Part shown: positions 11,035 to 23,487 of the stretch, piece by piece
How positions within the stretch are numbered: the stretch's first letter is position 1
How the letters are laid out: each line of letters opens with the position of its first letter
Assembly (NCBI GenBank): GCA_000469685.2
Contig: LS997563.1
Location: 8,666,350 to 8,730,349 of the forward strand
Reading direction: 5' to 3'
From: Haemonchus contortus
Lineage: Eukaryota > Nematoda > Chromadorea > Rhabditida > Trichostrongylidae
DNA length: 64,000 nt
Translations under genes and position numbers: made by a program
Notes under the pieces: generated by a model
Seen by the model: only the letters and a program-made list of their open reading frames with translations
Databases searched by the model: none
Told to the model about the DNA's origin: nothing

Positions 11035-12828
11035 ATGAAAGCATCACAAATCAGAATTTCTGAAGCCTCCAAGGCCGCCTATGAGAAATATCTACGTGAG
11101 TTTGCATTTTTCAATTTGAACAAAGTTGTTAATGGACCAGGTGTCCAGGTGCTAAAAATCTTGCTTGCTTGATTATGATGTGTTCTGAATGCAGTTCATA
11201 CTCAACGACTCTCCTAGGTTTGATAAATTGTGTGTTACCTTCTATCGTCAACGGCAGTAAGTAGTCCTCATTTCGAATCTATCTGTATTTATTATAAGTT
11301 CTCAAATAACGGCGTTGCCATTTTGAGTGACTAACATTTCAAAGTCTGTCAGGTGAAAAGGTTTTACAAAAAAGCGCAGTATTATGTGCAGCAGTTGATA
11401 AATCATCTCAAAGGGCTTTCTTTTTTGCTTCGTTTTCGAATTTCTTCGAATAGAAGGAGAGCTTTTTGCAAGAACGTAATAAGCAGTATAATTTACTTCT
11501 TATGATTTCATGGAAGCCGTATGGGGCTGCACTTCATGATGACGTCGAAAATTCGTGAGAATTCCTCCTGTTTCAGACGACACGTGTCAAGAGAAAAAAC
11601 AAAATGAATATTCCATGGAAGATTACTTGGAATGGGAGCAAGCCGAGTTTCTGAGAAGCTTACGAATAGCGTGAGTAATATTATTTATTCTTCTTCATTC
11701 TCGTCTTCATTATTATTCCTCTTTTTCTTTTTTTTTTTTTTTGCTTTGTCTCGCAGAAGTGTATTGATGAGCCTCATACTGGTTATTTGTATCCTTTCAC
11801 ATGCATTTCCTTCTCCCAAATGTATTTAAAGCTCGAGTTATCTCATGGCATTTGATAATTTTCAATACCTTCTTTGCTACTCATTGCTTCCGCACCGAAA
11901 GGTTTTTATGAGAAAATTTTTTCTCTGCGTGGCCCAATAACTTCGTCGTCTAAATCCAAGTATGAGGAGGTCTCGAAACTTTTGGGAGTTCTCAGAAATT
12001 CAGTACCTTTCGCACCTCGAAACTATAAGAGAAGCTTTCAGGCTCTCGAGGGGTTCATTGAGAAGTAAATATCAAGCGAAATAAATACTTTTTCATGAAG
12101 AAGCATTCTTGGTATATAGGCATTAAATAGTTCTGTACAGCAGCCAGTGCTCATTATCCGAAAAGGCAAATTTATGATTACTGACAAGAAGAAGTAAAGT
12201 ATCTCAATTGGTCTCAAGTTTTCCTCTGCGCATGAAATGCTCTGACAGCGTTGATATGAAACGCGAACATGAGTGGCACATACATAGAAGCAGTGCGCTT
12301 CTGGGTCGAAGTAAAGTTCTGTAGAGCATCGAATGAGTTGTGGCTCCATGTCAACGCTTCCTGCTTCGATCCTTATTTTTTGCTGTTATGTTTATTCTTT
12401 TACCATATTTAGTCTGTTTCTGAAATCTCATGTGAAGCTCTTTTGTAGGCTCCTGCCGGAAACCGTTGATGGCGACTTTAGATCTGCTCTACAAAGTGGA
12501 ATAACGTCAATAGTACCAAAACTATTCACTGTACCATCTCAACCCACCAGCCACTGTCGCCGACGTAATGCCACAATGGACTTTGAAGAGAGAGTGCATG
12601 TTTACACAACATTCGAAGATTTACTAATAGATCTGTAAGTCCTTCCATATTTTGGAACTAGTTTCTATAGCTTTGTTTCGTTTTCACTCTTTAAATTTCA
12701 GTTTGTTGTTTAACAGTATGAGATTTCCTCTAACCATTTGCTTCTGGCGAAATATCGGAATGTGACCGATCTTCCATTTCAGAGTACTCTCCTCAAAAAT
12801 AGCCGAAGGTGCTCTTGGTCCTCCTTAA
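11035..12828 (+). CDS. Unidentified six-exon gene, 193 aa
   Basis: I do not recognise this protein. Exons by splice signal and phase: 11035-11095, 11577-11670, 11757-11788, 11902-12064, 12449-12634 and 12783-12828 (stop TAA). The joined length is 582 bases, a multiple of three, and every junction keeps phase; the 32-base third exon is needed to connect its neighbours in frame. Recognisable stretches are an acidic, aromatic run NEYSMEDYLEWEQAEFLRSL (exon 2), a Ser/Lys segment SSSKSKYEEVSKLLG (exon 4) and VHVYTTFEDLLIDL near the end (exon 5). A short hydrophobic run (SVLMSLILVI) comes from the weakly supported third exon. The start codon is the first in-frame ATG; an upstream exon (for example 10298-10507) is possible. 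Coding nature is supported by six phase-consistent exons, but the function is unknown. Confidence 0.6.
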
Positions 12829-14067
12829 CGTTCGTTGGACTTTGACCCAGTGATGAAGGGAGTCACCCATCCTTACATTTTAATATTCTTACCATCCAAT
12901 TGTTCTTCTTGGTTTCTCGTTAATACTAACACAGAACAATTAACAGCACTTGTTTAATCGGTCATTCAACACTAATATTTCAAAATAAGGCAATAGTCAT
13001 GCTTCCTAAATAATGGCCGCTGCCAAACGGGCTCCCTGTGGGATTGATTTTGTTTCCGGAAAAATATTCAAAAGGTTTGGGTTCATGGGCATTTGATGAG
13101 CTACAGGCAGTACCTAATTTTCGTCTAATTGCATGGCTTATATTTCATTTCATGAACAGTTGAGGTGGTAGCTAGCCACCAAATACTGCTTGCTCATACC
13201 TGGAAAAGAGTAGATCAGGTGGGGACGATTTAATTAAGAAGGTGTAGTCTTTCCCTCGTTCCATTCAGTGGCGTCCACATCATGTTTTGGAGGTGGAATA
13301 TAGCTGATCCGTTCTGGGGGTGGCATTTCGAGACTTTGGTCTGCCAGCGGGAAGTTGCTTACTTGTATATTCCCTCTAAACTTCTATTTTAAACTTCTGT
13401 TCCGAAAACTTTCAGTGCGAAAGAACAGAAGTCATGTTCTGCTTCTTTCGCAACTGCTTTCGAAAGTTATGACTTCATATCTGCTTGCTTTTATTGATTT
13501 ATTGTTTTCGGCTTGTCAATAATTGTACATATTCTCGCTTACTTGGCAGTTTTTCATCGAGTTTGCCTTTGAATCACTTCCCCTGGTTGTGCTCTGTAGT
13601 GGAATGTTTTCATCTATGTTCAGCGTTTAAGAGATCGAGGAATTGTGCATAAAAACGGGACTCTTTAATTGATGGCCGTGATGGTGCTCTCCTTTCATTT
13701 TCATTTAACTCGAGATCTCTTTGAATGCTGAATGTAGACATCTGCTTGATTATTTGTTTAGGTGTAGCTAGTCAGTCTGAAATCTAAATGCTCTATGATT
13801 TCCTACAATGTACGTTTCCTCATTGTTACAATCATTAACATAAAATAACGGGAATTTTAGTTGTAGTGCCTGAAAACGCGATGCCAATCCATGTTTTATT
13901 TTTGGGTTCGATAGAATTACTAGCCTTGTTGTATACACAAAATGCTATGCAATCCTTTGTTACCTTCGCTTGTGTTCACCTTGTATAAGTTGATATCTAA
14001 ATTATTCGGTTGTTGTGAATTTGTGGAATAAATTAATGGTTCGAAAATACCGAAAATATTTTTATAG
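12829..14067. other. Non-coding or unresolved upstream part of the next gene
   Basis: No exon was resolved. The 5' exon(s) of the gene at 14068 must lie somewhere here. A bulged hairpin, TGCGAAAGAACAGAA against TTCTGCTTCTTTCGCA, occupies about 13416-13452. Confidence 0.35.
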
Positions 14068-14316
14068 CGTCACGATTGCGGATGGGAGGGCCATGCATTT
14101 TGCGAGTAATATAGCGATAAAATGTTCGGGTACATTTTTAGGAGTTTCCTCAAATAGCGATGCGTCTAACGCCGCCTCAGTGTTTATAAATCGTATTGTT
14201 CGGTAGGTATAGCTGTTTATACTGTTTTTCTAAGACAAATCCTTTTTTTTTCTTGAAATCGATGCAGAAATATTGGATTTAAATGTTTTCTAACGAGCAT
14301 CCAAGACGCCATTTAG
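14068..14316 (+). CDS. 3' exons of a small gene, possibly PSMG4-like proteasome assembly chaperone
   Basis: Two exons, 14068-14202 and 14268-14316 (stop TAG), join in phase after a TTTTTATAG acceptor, with a GTAGGT donor and an ATGCAG acceptor between them. The peptide contains FASNIAIKCSGTFLG, then SNSDASNAASVFINRIVR and a final FKCFLTSIQDAI. The pattern (a helix, a small strand, Ser/Asp-rich turn, an Arg-containing helix, then a strand ending in a Ser) resembles the middle of proteasome assembly chaperone 4 (PSMG4). That match is from memory and weak, and the C-terminus would be shorter than in human. No 5' exon was found. It may instead be an unrelated small gene. Confidence 0.4.
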
Positions 14317-15601
14317 AAGGATGGAATGTGTGGCTGGTTGTAAAAGAACTCGGTCATCTGGCCTTTCAGCGTTTTAGCGGTGCATAAGCTGTTGTATTAG
14401 TTCTAAGCATAGTTCCAGACGTCCCGTCGAAAGCGTGGCGCATCTCGAAGCGATTAATCAATACCTTTAGTTCGTCAGTCCTATCCGACATCGATAAAGT
14501 TCGGAATTTGGCAAAATTCCAATTTATTTAATAGGTGACTTAATTCTTCTTCGTGTTGATCTTAATGCCAAAGCTTACGGGTGGTATGACCTTGTTACTA
14601 ACATATGTTCTACTGCTAACCGGAACATACCGCTACAGGTTTCTGTTGTGTTTATATCTCAGCCAAATCAGGCTTTAGTCCCTATGGGTCACAAAGTAGG
14701 TTGCTAGCAATAAGGTCCATCATGTTGAAAATTATACATCGATGGTTGGGGATGACAAAATCACTTGCCGTTTCCAACGAAACCCTGCATCAAGGAATGA
14801 AACATGATTTCGAGTGCGTGAATAGCGGTTTTTCATAAATGCGTATCTGTCTGCCCTTATGTAGTGTGCTTTCTCGTGCTGTGGGGGGTTCGAACATCAC
14901 CAAAATTGGCCTTATCGTTTGGAAAGCAAATGCCATAGCATTCCTAGAAACATTTAGTTGCAATTGATAGGCTCTGCTTCGCAGATGCAAATGCTCTACA
15001 TGATGCCATTCCATGACACATCACGGGGACTATTTCAGCGAAAAAAGGAGTGCATGGCTTAAGAACTTGTTGTTCTCGTAAGCAGAATCCACTCAAAACA
15101 TCAAAAGTGACATCTAAAGAGCATTTTCTAACTGCAAATTTTATGGATAAAAGAAAAACACGCATACACAAGGTTGTGGATGGATAACAACGATCCCCTG
15201 CATTTTTTGATGCCCCTGTATAGCAGAAATTCAACGCCATTCTTTTCCCATCATTTCACTTTGCTCAGTGTATCCATTATCGAAGCTTTTTCTCAACGGA
15301 GAATATTTCAACATAGCATCCCGATAGCTCCATTACACAGCGCCCAACATGATTCAGCTTTGCCACAGTTTATGCAAACAATCAAAGATCATCGTTTAAT
15401 AGTTTATCGAGGTAAAACAATCACAGTAAACAAAAATATTGCTTATACGAAACGCCAGTAAACAATCCCGTGGATAGAACACGAACGCCAGAGATACGAT
15501 GGGAATAAGGCATTAAAAAAGGAACAAGCCTGACTGGCGTTCTACTCGTTAAATACATTATTGGTACCTAACTAGTGAACGAGTCAATTCGATGTGGTGA
15601 T
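14317..15601. other. Non-coding stretch between two convergent genes
   Basis: Contains a GCGTGGCGCATCTCG motif near 14437 resembling the SINE 3' tail, and several short frames on both strands (14790-15460) without motifs. The 3' UTR of the minus-strand cyclophilin gene must lie just below 15602, but no canonical AATAAA is visible there. Confidence 0.4.
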
Positions 15602-16706
15602 CTATTCGCTGACTGGGGCCTTTTCGGTTTCGAATGGAGCAGCAAGTGCTAGTTCACCAGAGTCGGTGATGACAACATCCTCTTTTGGACGATCTCCAGG
15701 CTGCAAGAACACTCATCGTTAAAAAAATGCACGTGCAGGTGTGCATATGTGCTCAGCTAGAAGCTTACATGAGTCTCAGTGCTTTCGATCTTGCGGACGA
15801 CGCTCATGCCTTCAAGAACTTTGCCGAAGACGACGTGACGTCCGTCCAACCAGGGGGTCTTGACCTGGAATCGGAGTTTTATACGGCAAAACGCTCTTGG
15901 TTTATTTCTCTCAAGAAAGCAGCTTTACATTTCACTGTGTCAGGACTTACTGTGCAAATGAAGAACTGCGATCCATTGGTGTCAGGGCCAGCATTAGCCA
16001 TTGAAAGCCAGCCGGGACCATAGTGGTGTAAATCGAAGTTTTCATCTGCGAAACGTTCACCATAGATCGACTTGCCACCGGTGCCATCTCCACGAGTGAA
16101 GTCTCCTCCTGTAAATAATATAGAGTGATCTTTTCATAGTGGGCAGGGGAAGGCGAACTGTAAGGAAATGTTTGTATTCTGACCTTGAATCATGAAGTCC
16201 TTGATGACACGGTGGAATTTGCTGCCCTTGTAGCCGTATCCCTTCGATCCAGTGGCAAGTTGGAGGAAATTTTCGGCGGTTTTCGGCACTGCATTCCCGA
16301 ACAGTCCAATGACAATACGGCCGGCCTGAACGGGATTAAATTTTGGAAATGACTGGAGTTATATGAGTTCCTGTAGGACATGAATGAGGGAATCATCGAT
16401 TCCCTAAAGATTCAATCGATCTAATGGGCAAAACAGGGAAAACTTCTATCCATGCCGCAACCGCGATTTCCATCTTTTTAGTCTTTTGGTACTCTTTTAG
16501 ATTAGTCTCAACTACTGAAGATTGTCACTGACCGGCTTGCCTCCAATGCTGATGTCGAAGTACACCTGCTTCGTGACTGTTACTGTATCAGCAGCATGGG
16601 ACCACTAAAAATACTCATAGGACATCAATTGGAGGCCAAGGAAACTGGAAAGCTGAGAACTAACCGAAACGAGGCCGATGAGGCCGAGAACCGCCAGAGC
16701 CAACAT
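15602..16706 (-). CDS. Secretory-pathway cyclophilin (cyclophilin B type), 202 aa
   Basis: Peptidyl-prolyl cis-trans isomerase of the cyclophilin family, which speeds folding of proline-containing proteins, here in the secretory pathway. Six minus-strand exons join in phase: 16665-16706, 16533-16604, 16184-16325, 15951-16108, 15769-15864 and 15602-15700. The product starts with a hydrophobic signal peptide, [14 protein letters not shown]. The fold then follows through [19 protein letters not shown] (catalytic Arg about residue 77), [18 protein letters not shown] and [16 protein letters not shown] (ligand-binding Trp about residue 143). Length and order match animal cyclophilin B and the C. 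elegans secreted cyclophilins. The C-terminus EKAPVSE lacks a KDEL-type signal. A TTTCAG acceptor ends only five bases before the ATG, suggesting spliced-leader addition. The exact paralogue (cyn-5 or cyn-6 type) cannot be decided by eye. Confidence 0.95.
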
Positions 16707-19393
16707 ACCCACTGAAACAATACTGAATAAATAATTGTAAGTGCCCAGGTAAGGGCAAGATCACATCACACAGATAGCAGATAAACGTGGAAAGGTCAGC
16801 CGCGCCCCTTCTCTAGAGGTCAAATGTATTAGCACAACCGAACAAAGATAAGATTAACAGACTAACAATTACGTTCTCGTTCCAAACAAGAAAATGTCTT
16901 ACGAGAAATGGAATAGATTGGGAGAAAAACTGCTATTTCATGATTCATTTCAAACTAGAATGAAGAGCAGCATGCCATCTTAAACAAAGGAAAAAGCCAT
17001 AAGAAATTGATCGAAGAACTTGATGGTAATGTAACTGTTTTGAAGAAAAAGCACCATTCCAGAACAGCGAAAATGAAGAACCAGGTCTCTTTCCAGTGTA
17101 ATAAAACAAAAATATTTCACAAGGTAAACTATCGAGCCCCCATTCTTCCACAACCCAATGTTCATTTTATTCTAGTACCCTTGAAGTCATAAGTTGAGGT
17201 AAAAGGATAACTTTGAAAAAAGGAGGAATAAATGGATATACGTCTCATAAGGGGTATGATAAAGTACGATATCACAGGATTTTTTTTACCAAAAAGGTAA
17301 ATATTTATAGTATTATCAAGCATAAAAAGGAAAGTAGAAGTACTGTACAAACTATCCAGGGAAGGTTAGATTTATCTGTGGATGTACGAACAAATAAATC
17401 CGTCCAGCTAAGGAAACGATGCCACCTCGCGCTACCAAACTGCAATGACCGTCACACGTAAATGACCCCGAGCTGCAAATGCCCCGCCCATAGAGCAGCC
17501 GTGCAGCAAACATGCTGGATCAATTTCGGTCAGATTAAACAAACGATTGAAAAGAAAACCTTGAAACCAAAGATTGAAAGATCTAAGAGAGATAAAAATC
17601 GACCCACAATAAAATCTGCTGCGACCCGCTCGAGTGAAACGCCACGTAGCCATAAAATGACCCGGTGGCATCGCACGCGTCGTCGCACGCAGCGCGCAAG
17701 GTGAGGGCGGAAACTGAAGTCGTCCACATAATCTTCAAGAGAGATAGAGAGTAAAAGAACGAATTTAATTTTAATTTTATGAGAACTGGCGAATCTTTTT
17801 GGAGTGTGCCACGTAAACGTCCCCATTGAGAATCATCGTAGCGTTTGGGTGCCTACTCCGCCCGTTCGATGAGTTGCGCTGCTTATCTGACGATAAAATC
17901 TTCAGATCCAGCCGATCTCGACCCTAGTTGGAACGAACTGGTTTCGATCGGTGGACTGGGTAGAAGACGGTGCCGTTTTTTACCATAACACCCTCGCGGC
18001 TCAATGAATACGGGATGAAAATGTGAAAACGTCGCTCCTGTTTGCATGGATTCCTGTATAAGGACGGGAATTTAGAGCATTCGGAAATGGGAAGGAAAGG
18101 TGGGGCTGGAACCCACACACTATTATAAGTATTTTACAATGGCGAAATCTCATACGGTAATTCTGGAACACGAGTTTAGCTTGGAGTGTCTGGTAATGCA
18201 CTGGGCCTACTTGCTTGAAACTCTATTTGCGTCGTATGTGCAACGGGTTATCTATGGCTGTCTAATGCCTCCTCCATATCAGTGTGTGGACGCGATCACT
18301 GCACAACAATCTCAGTGGACCCCTGAATCTATCTTTTGTGTTGTACGTCCATTCATTTTTGCTAATCAATGTATTAGAAGTGGATTTGGCCTGTAGCCAA
18401 TGCTTGGGTTAGTGCTTGACACCTTTGATGATACGACACCTATCAGCTGATTCCGAGTACTTGGTGGACTTGATCTCAAGAATTGGGCAAGTAAGATAGA
18501 CCGTTTTTAGCCGCTCCCACACAACATCGCAGAATTACTTTGAGCTCGTTAGATCTATAGGACCAATAGTTGGAAAACGAGTAATTAGTTCGGCGAGAGT
18601 TTCATTCATCCCTGAGTACTGTCTGCATTTTTGTATTGAGGGTGGTAATAAGTGTTGGCTACATAGAGATCTTGATTATGGCCCTATTATCATCCTACTC
18701 ACATGATCGAGAACGATACGGTATTGGCAGATCCTCTGCAGAAATGGATGCTCAAAGCATAAAATCAGTGGAGTAGAGAACAAAAGCTTCACATTTTGTT
18801 ACTACAATATTTGCCATGCGAAAAAACTAAAATGGTCGTTTTTGTGAGAAAAAATGAGGAGGAGACCTGCTTGTACCGGAGCTCTCTGTAGTGCCTTGCA
18901 CGGCAAGGTACCACGGAAATGTAGAGTGCGCTACTACGAGGAATTGCAAACAAACGACTCCTATTGATGCGATGAAGTGACTGAAAGAAACGGGCATGAC
19001 TCAATCGGACCTTTGACAGATATCTATCTTGTAGACATAACTGAGCAAAACAGAGCAATGGTTGGCTCACTTGGTCTATTTAATGACAACTGGAAACCAA
19101 ACAAACAGTGACCCGTCATCCTGACATTGTCTCTTTCCGATATGTCATTGAAAAGCCCAGGTGAGCATACACTGCCATGTCCTGTGTCCACCGGGATGAT
19201 CCCGGTATGAGTTATTTAGTGTAGAGGTGCCCTTGTAGGATTGGTAAATGCTATATGTGCCTAAGTGTTGGTAACTCTTTGCGTGTGTCTGGGAAGTTCC
19301 TACATCGAAACCTGTGCGAATATGGTAAAATCGCCATCCTATGTCTTCTTAATATTGGATTAGAAAAAGGACTAATATCTGTCAATCTTATGA
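16707..19393. other. Non-coding stretch upstream of the cyclophilin gene
   Basis: AT-rich and gene-free as far as I can see. The promoter of the cyclophilin gene should lie in the first few hundred bases, but no definite element is visible. Confidence 0.4.
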
Positions 19394-19482
19394 TCAATCT
19401 TATGAACATTCATCTAAATCTTATAGTATATCCTCCCTGTCAATCTTATGAACATTTATCTAAATCTTATAGTATATCCTCC
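19394..19482. repeat. Tandem duplication, 46-base unit
   Basis: The unit, beginning TCAATCTTATGAACATT, occurs at 19394-19439 and again at 19440-19482, with one mismatch (TTCATC versus TTTATC). A partial third unit (TCAATCTTATGA) precedes it at about 19382. Confidence 0.9.
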
Positions 19483-22400
19483 AACAATCTGTGTACCTAA
19501 GGTTGTGGTAGGAGGTGGATGAGTGAAGTAACTCGGCTAACTATCGCTTGGTCCAGGGCTTTATAGATATCCGTCAAGAGCAATAGAACAACTTTCCATC
19601 TCATTGACTTGTACATCGAATTCGACCACAGTAAAAAGGTGTTTACTATACAATTTAAAGGAGTCAAAAAGGAGGTGGAGGTCTTTTTGGGGCGAAAAGA
19701 GTTGGTGGGGAACATAAAAGAAAGGAGTTAAATAGCTGAATAATGGTCTTGGTCGTGGCTCTGCAGTTGTACTACTTGAGTCATCCATACGATACAGTAC
19801 GACCAGATTTACTGAAATCAGAATACGGTACCTAGGCAATAGTTTCCGGCGCACAGAACACGATGATGCTCTCTGAACCCAGCTGAAAGCAACTTAGAGC
19901 AAGGGAATCCGGTTTATTTGGATAGCATCTAGTAAGTTTTCAACAGACATTTTTTATGAAACATTTGGCCTCCATTACAGATCTCATATCTGAGGACCGA
20001 CTTCTCCCTTCACCGCTTGATTCAGATTATTCAGATTCTCATAAACCTCTTCTCTATCCACATTGACTCTGCCATTGGGAAACACCGCAACCAATCTACA
20101 GCAACGTGAAGGATCCAGAGATAAATGGAGAGAAGGCAACTGAGGGAGACACCTGAGTGTAACCCTCGTAACAGCGAGAGGTGACAGAACTGGAAAGTGC
20201 CCCTCATTGAAACCAGTTTATATACAGCACTCATCTACCAAGGACGTCATTGGGGTTGACCCCGTGCTCCGTTGAAGTAAAGGGTCTCATTCATCAAGAA
20301 ATAGGTCATGGACGGGAGACGAATTTTCTATGGTAATGATTACGGCGATCGTCGACAACACGAAAAATGGCCTCCAACCTGTCTAATAGCCAATTGTACC
20401 AGAGAGACCATCGACTATAGCCTCATCTCTACGATGACCTAATACGGATTTTGTGATGCCTCACAATAGAAAAAACTCTGTGAAAGGTTACTAGGATAAG
20501 CAGATTTCGCAGTCTGAACGAATTTGTGATACAGTAATCCTACAAGGTGAAGAAAAAACGACGATAAACGACCAAAAAGCCCGTCAACTATACGATACAG
20601 TGAAAAGGATGTCGAGCAAGGACCTGAGGTGGTTGGGTAGAATAGTCACCTACCTATGCCGACAGAAATACTATATCACAAAGTCCTCTGTACTTCAATA
20701 TCTGCCCTATCTATGATATGATAGCCAGTCTAGAGTACTGCTTTCTACAAAAAGAGGCTACACTGGGAAACGAGAACGAGATGAGAGCAGACAGGGAGGG
20801 AGGCATGGATTCAACTGACTACCCAAGTGCTCCCCTTGGATACGAAATTCAATTAGTATGAGATTCTCCCTGAAATGGTCATGGCTGCAGTCCGAGAGAA
20901 AAAAGTGTTGGAGAGTGAACCAACGGAATAGCTGGAAAAGACAGAATTTCAATTAGCAACTGGCTTACCATCCACTTCATCCCGGACTTGCCGGATATAT
21001 AACTTCCTGGAAAAACTTTTAAGTTTTCTAAACTAATCAATCCCATTTTCGGGATGTGCCCTGCATCTTCTCGTAGGAGGCGTAAAGATGTTTTGAATGT
21101 AAATGTAGCCTATACAATGACCTGCATGATTCGAACCCATGATCGGGCGTGTGTGATAGTGCGCCACTTGCCACTACACCACCGCCCTCGAATATTTTTA
21201 ATTAACTATGTAGTTCAGTGCCTGAATTCCTCATTAAGAAAAACCTGAAGGCGGTTGAAGAGTGGCTCAAGAGAAAGTGAGAAGAATCAAACGACTTGAA
21301 TGGAAGATGAGATTTAGATGAAACTGTTCCCATCTATTGAATTACCACTAGAACCGAACGGCTGAAGGCGGCCTTCTTCCCCTTTGACAAAGTGTTCTGC
21401 AAAGCAGTCGTCATTCTCCTCGTTTGTTAATCCATGATTTATAGAACTTCGGACTCCATTATTTCGTTCCAAGTTGAAAGTTTTGAAAGTTTTGAGTTAT
21501 GATTACTCTTCTACGACAAGGGTTCCATACTCCATGCCAGCTACATATGAAGGCTCCTTTCTTTAGTTTCATAAGCATTAGCAAGATTTTACCCTGCTCC
21601 CAACTCGGCATTATTATATCATCTTTTACCACTTCTTGTCATCCCTCCTTACCAGGCTTCACTTGTAGTAGTGCTGGATAGTGTATGCTACGGCGACATT
21701 ACACAGTGAGCATAGCCCTTCACCCATCGCTAACAAACCGTCGTTCTTTTGACCAATCCTTCCTCAAGCTCCCTTCAAAGAAATAATCCCATAGAACTTG
21801 CGAAAACTAATGAGGCCTAGAATCTCCTTCTTTCAAAAAAGCTTATCAAATCCTCGCGTGATCAGAGCTTCATTGAAGGGGAGGAGGAGGAGGAGTGAGG
21901 GGGGGGGGGTGTTGTACCGTGTATACCAGGTACATCTAATTTTCCAACTAACAATAAGCCTTATAAGGGAACGAGCACCGGGGTGAGCGACTTTCAGCTT
22001 CCCCCACGAGGTAATAATCTCACCCACCCCGGTGGGCCCTGGCCATCCTCCTCTTCTCTCTGATACAGCGCTAGTATTGCTGTTATATGTGGCCTCCCGA
22101 AGTACATTATTCTACATTATTCAAGAAAAGGAACCCTTCATCCCTCTTAGTAATATCTTTTGTCACGTAGAACAAGGTTTGCCTAGCAGAGCGAAACCCT
22201 TCTCAGGCAGAGTCAGAGACCCTTCCCGTTCATTGGAACTTTGAACTGATTGAATGAATTCGGACCTTTCAAAGAAGAATGGACTAGGTAAGAGAAGAAA
22301 GCTTACATAACGGACCTTACCGAAACTTCGGAGGTAACGATAGGGTCACAGCAGAACCTCATCAAGTTTCCAAGCTTATCAAAAAAAAAAAACAGATCCA

Positions 22401-23487
22401 TCGAAAGCGCTTCATCGAAAGGTGGTTTAACCTCCGTTGGACGGTACACCTTTGCTTCACCTCACGTTAAGATAAAGGAGAACATCATGACGTAGACGCG
22501 AACAGATCCGGAAGAGACGTGATTTTTTCAAAGGAATCTAAGAAGAAGCTCGAGCGGAAGTCGGTCAACCCCATTTGAAAAACTTGTATCTGGAGAGCTA
22601 GTTTTATCAGAAAAAATGCCATGTCTGCGTGGAGTATTCCCTCATCTCACCTCAGCTCACTAGAGAGCATACACTGTGGAGGGGAACGTACAAAAACGGT
22701 TTTTCCCAAAAGAGGTACGAGAAGGAGATTAAGGGGAAGTGAACATATAACGCATAATCTCCCAAAACTCTAAAATCATTAAGAACTTCATGTCCTGTAG
22801 GAACGCTGCTTCCCTCAACCCATCCGGGAGTTCCTGCAACAGGCATTCCCTGCAGATCACTTTATTTTAAGGAAGTTTCGAATTTAGTTGGTTGGAGCAA
22901 TACATTTCCAAGAGAATGAAAGTACTGGGCATAGAAACCCGGAGAACCACCTGATTTTACTGGGTCCGTGCGCACTGGACGCCTTTGCGTTCCCCAAATT
23001 CAGCCTTTTAGGATGGTCAATCTTGATGATATTCGTTATACCGAAAGAGTTCCCCTTTCAATCCTGTGGAGGGCAGTGGTAAGGAAGGCGAGGGATCGTA
23101 AGGGTTGGTGAGCAAAGTAAATTTTCGATACGGTATCACAACTATTCTGCGCATATCACGCGAAGTTGCACCACTTTCCAATTAATCGAAAGCTTGCCAC
23201 GTCAGGAACTATTTTTGATTTATAGTTGAGATTGGTTTTTCTTAATAACGCCGGATTATGCATGGTTGATAACTATCCTATTTCCCAGTTCCTTTTATCC
23301 CATATGTGCACTGCAATCCTTCTTATCGCGACTACCGGCAGTTCCTAACGCTTTCCTTTTTTTATATGAAGCATTTATACTTTGATATTGTATCCTATCG
23401 TGTCCTTTTACGAGCGTTACTTCTCAGGTCGGTTGCGCCGGTATACTGTGGACAGTGACTGGTGAATAGATCTTTTTTTCGTGAACG
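19483..23487. other. Gene-free stretch upstream of the golgin gene
   Basis: Contains a partial SINE (21045-21188), a poly-purine run with (GGA)n and G11 at 21880-21911, and otherwise unremarkable DNA. No consistent exon chain was found on either strand. The golgin promoter should lie in the last part. Confidence 0.4.
21045..21188 (-). repeat. SINE, copy 3 (partial)
   Basis: The minus-strand tRNA-like head (GGCGGTGGTGTAGTGGCAAG, then a GGTTCGAATCA-like B box) is well preserved. Most of the body is missing, and only the ATGTAGCCTATACAATG block and a degenerate tail remain. Confidence 0.7.

Noticed and set aside
18095..18125. tRNA T-arm-like GTGGG..CCCAC stem on the minus strand
   Set aside because: The loop lacks the TTCRA core and there is no upstream A box or cloverleaf.
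21970..22040. Inverted CACCGGGGTGAG / CTCACCCACCCCGGTG pair
   Set aside because: Imperfect arms around a gap, no target-site duplication; probably chance in a GC-rich patch.
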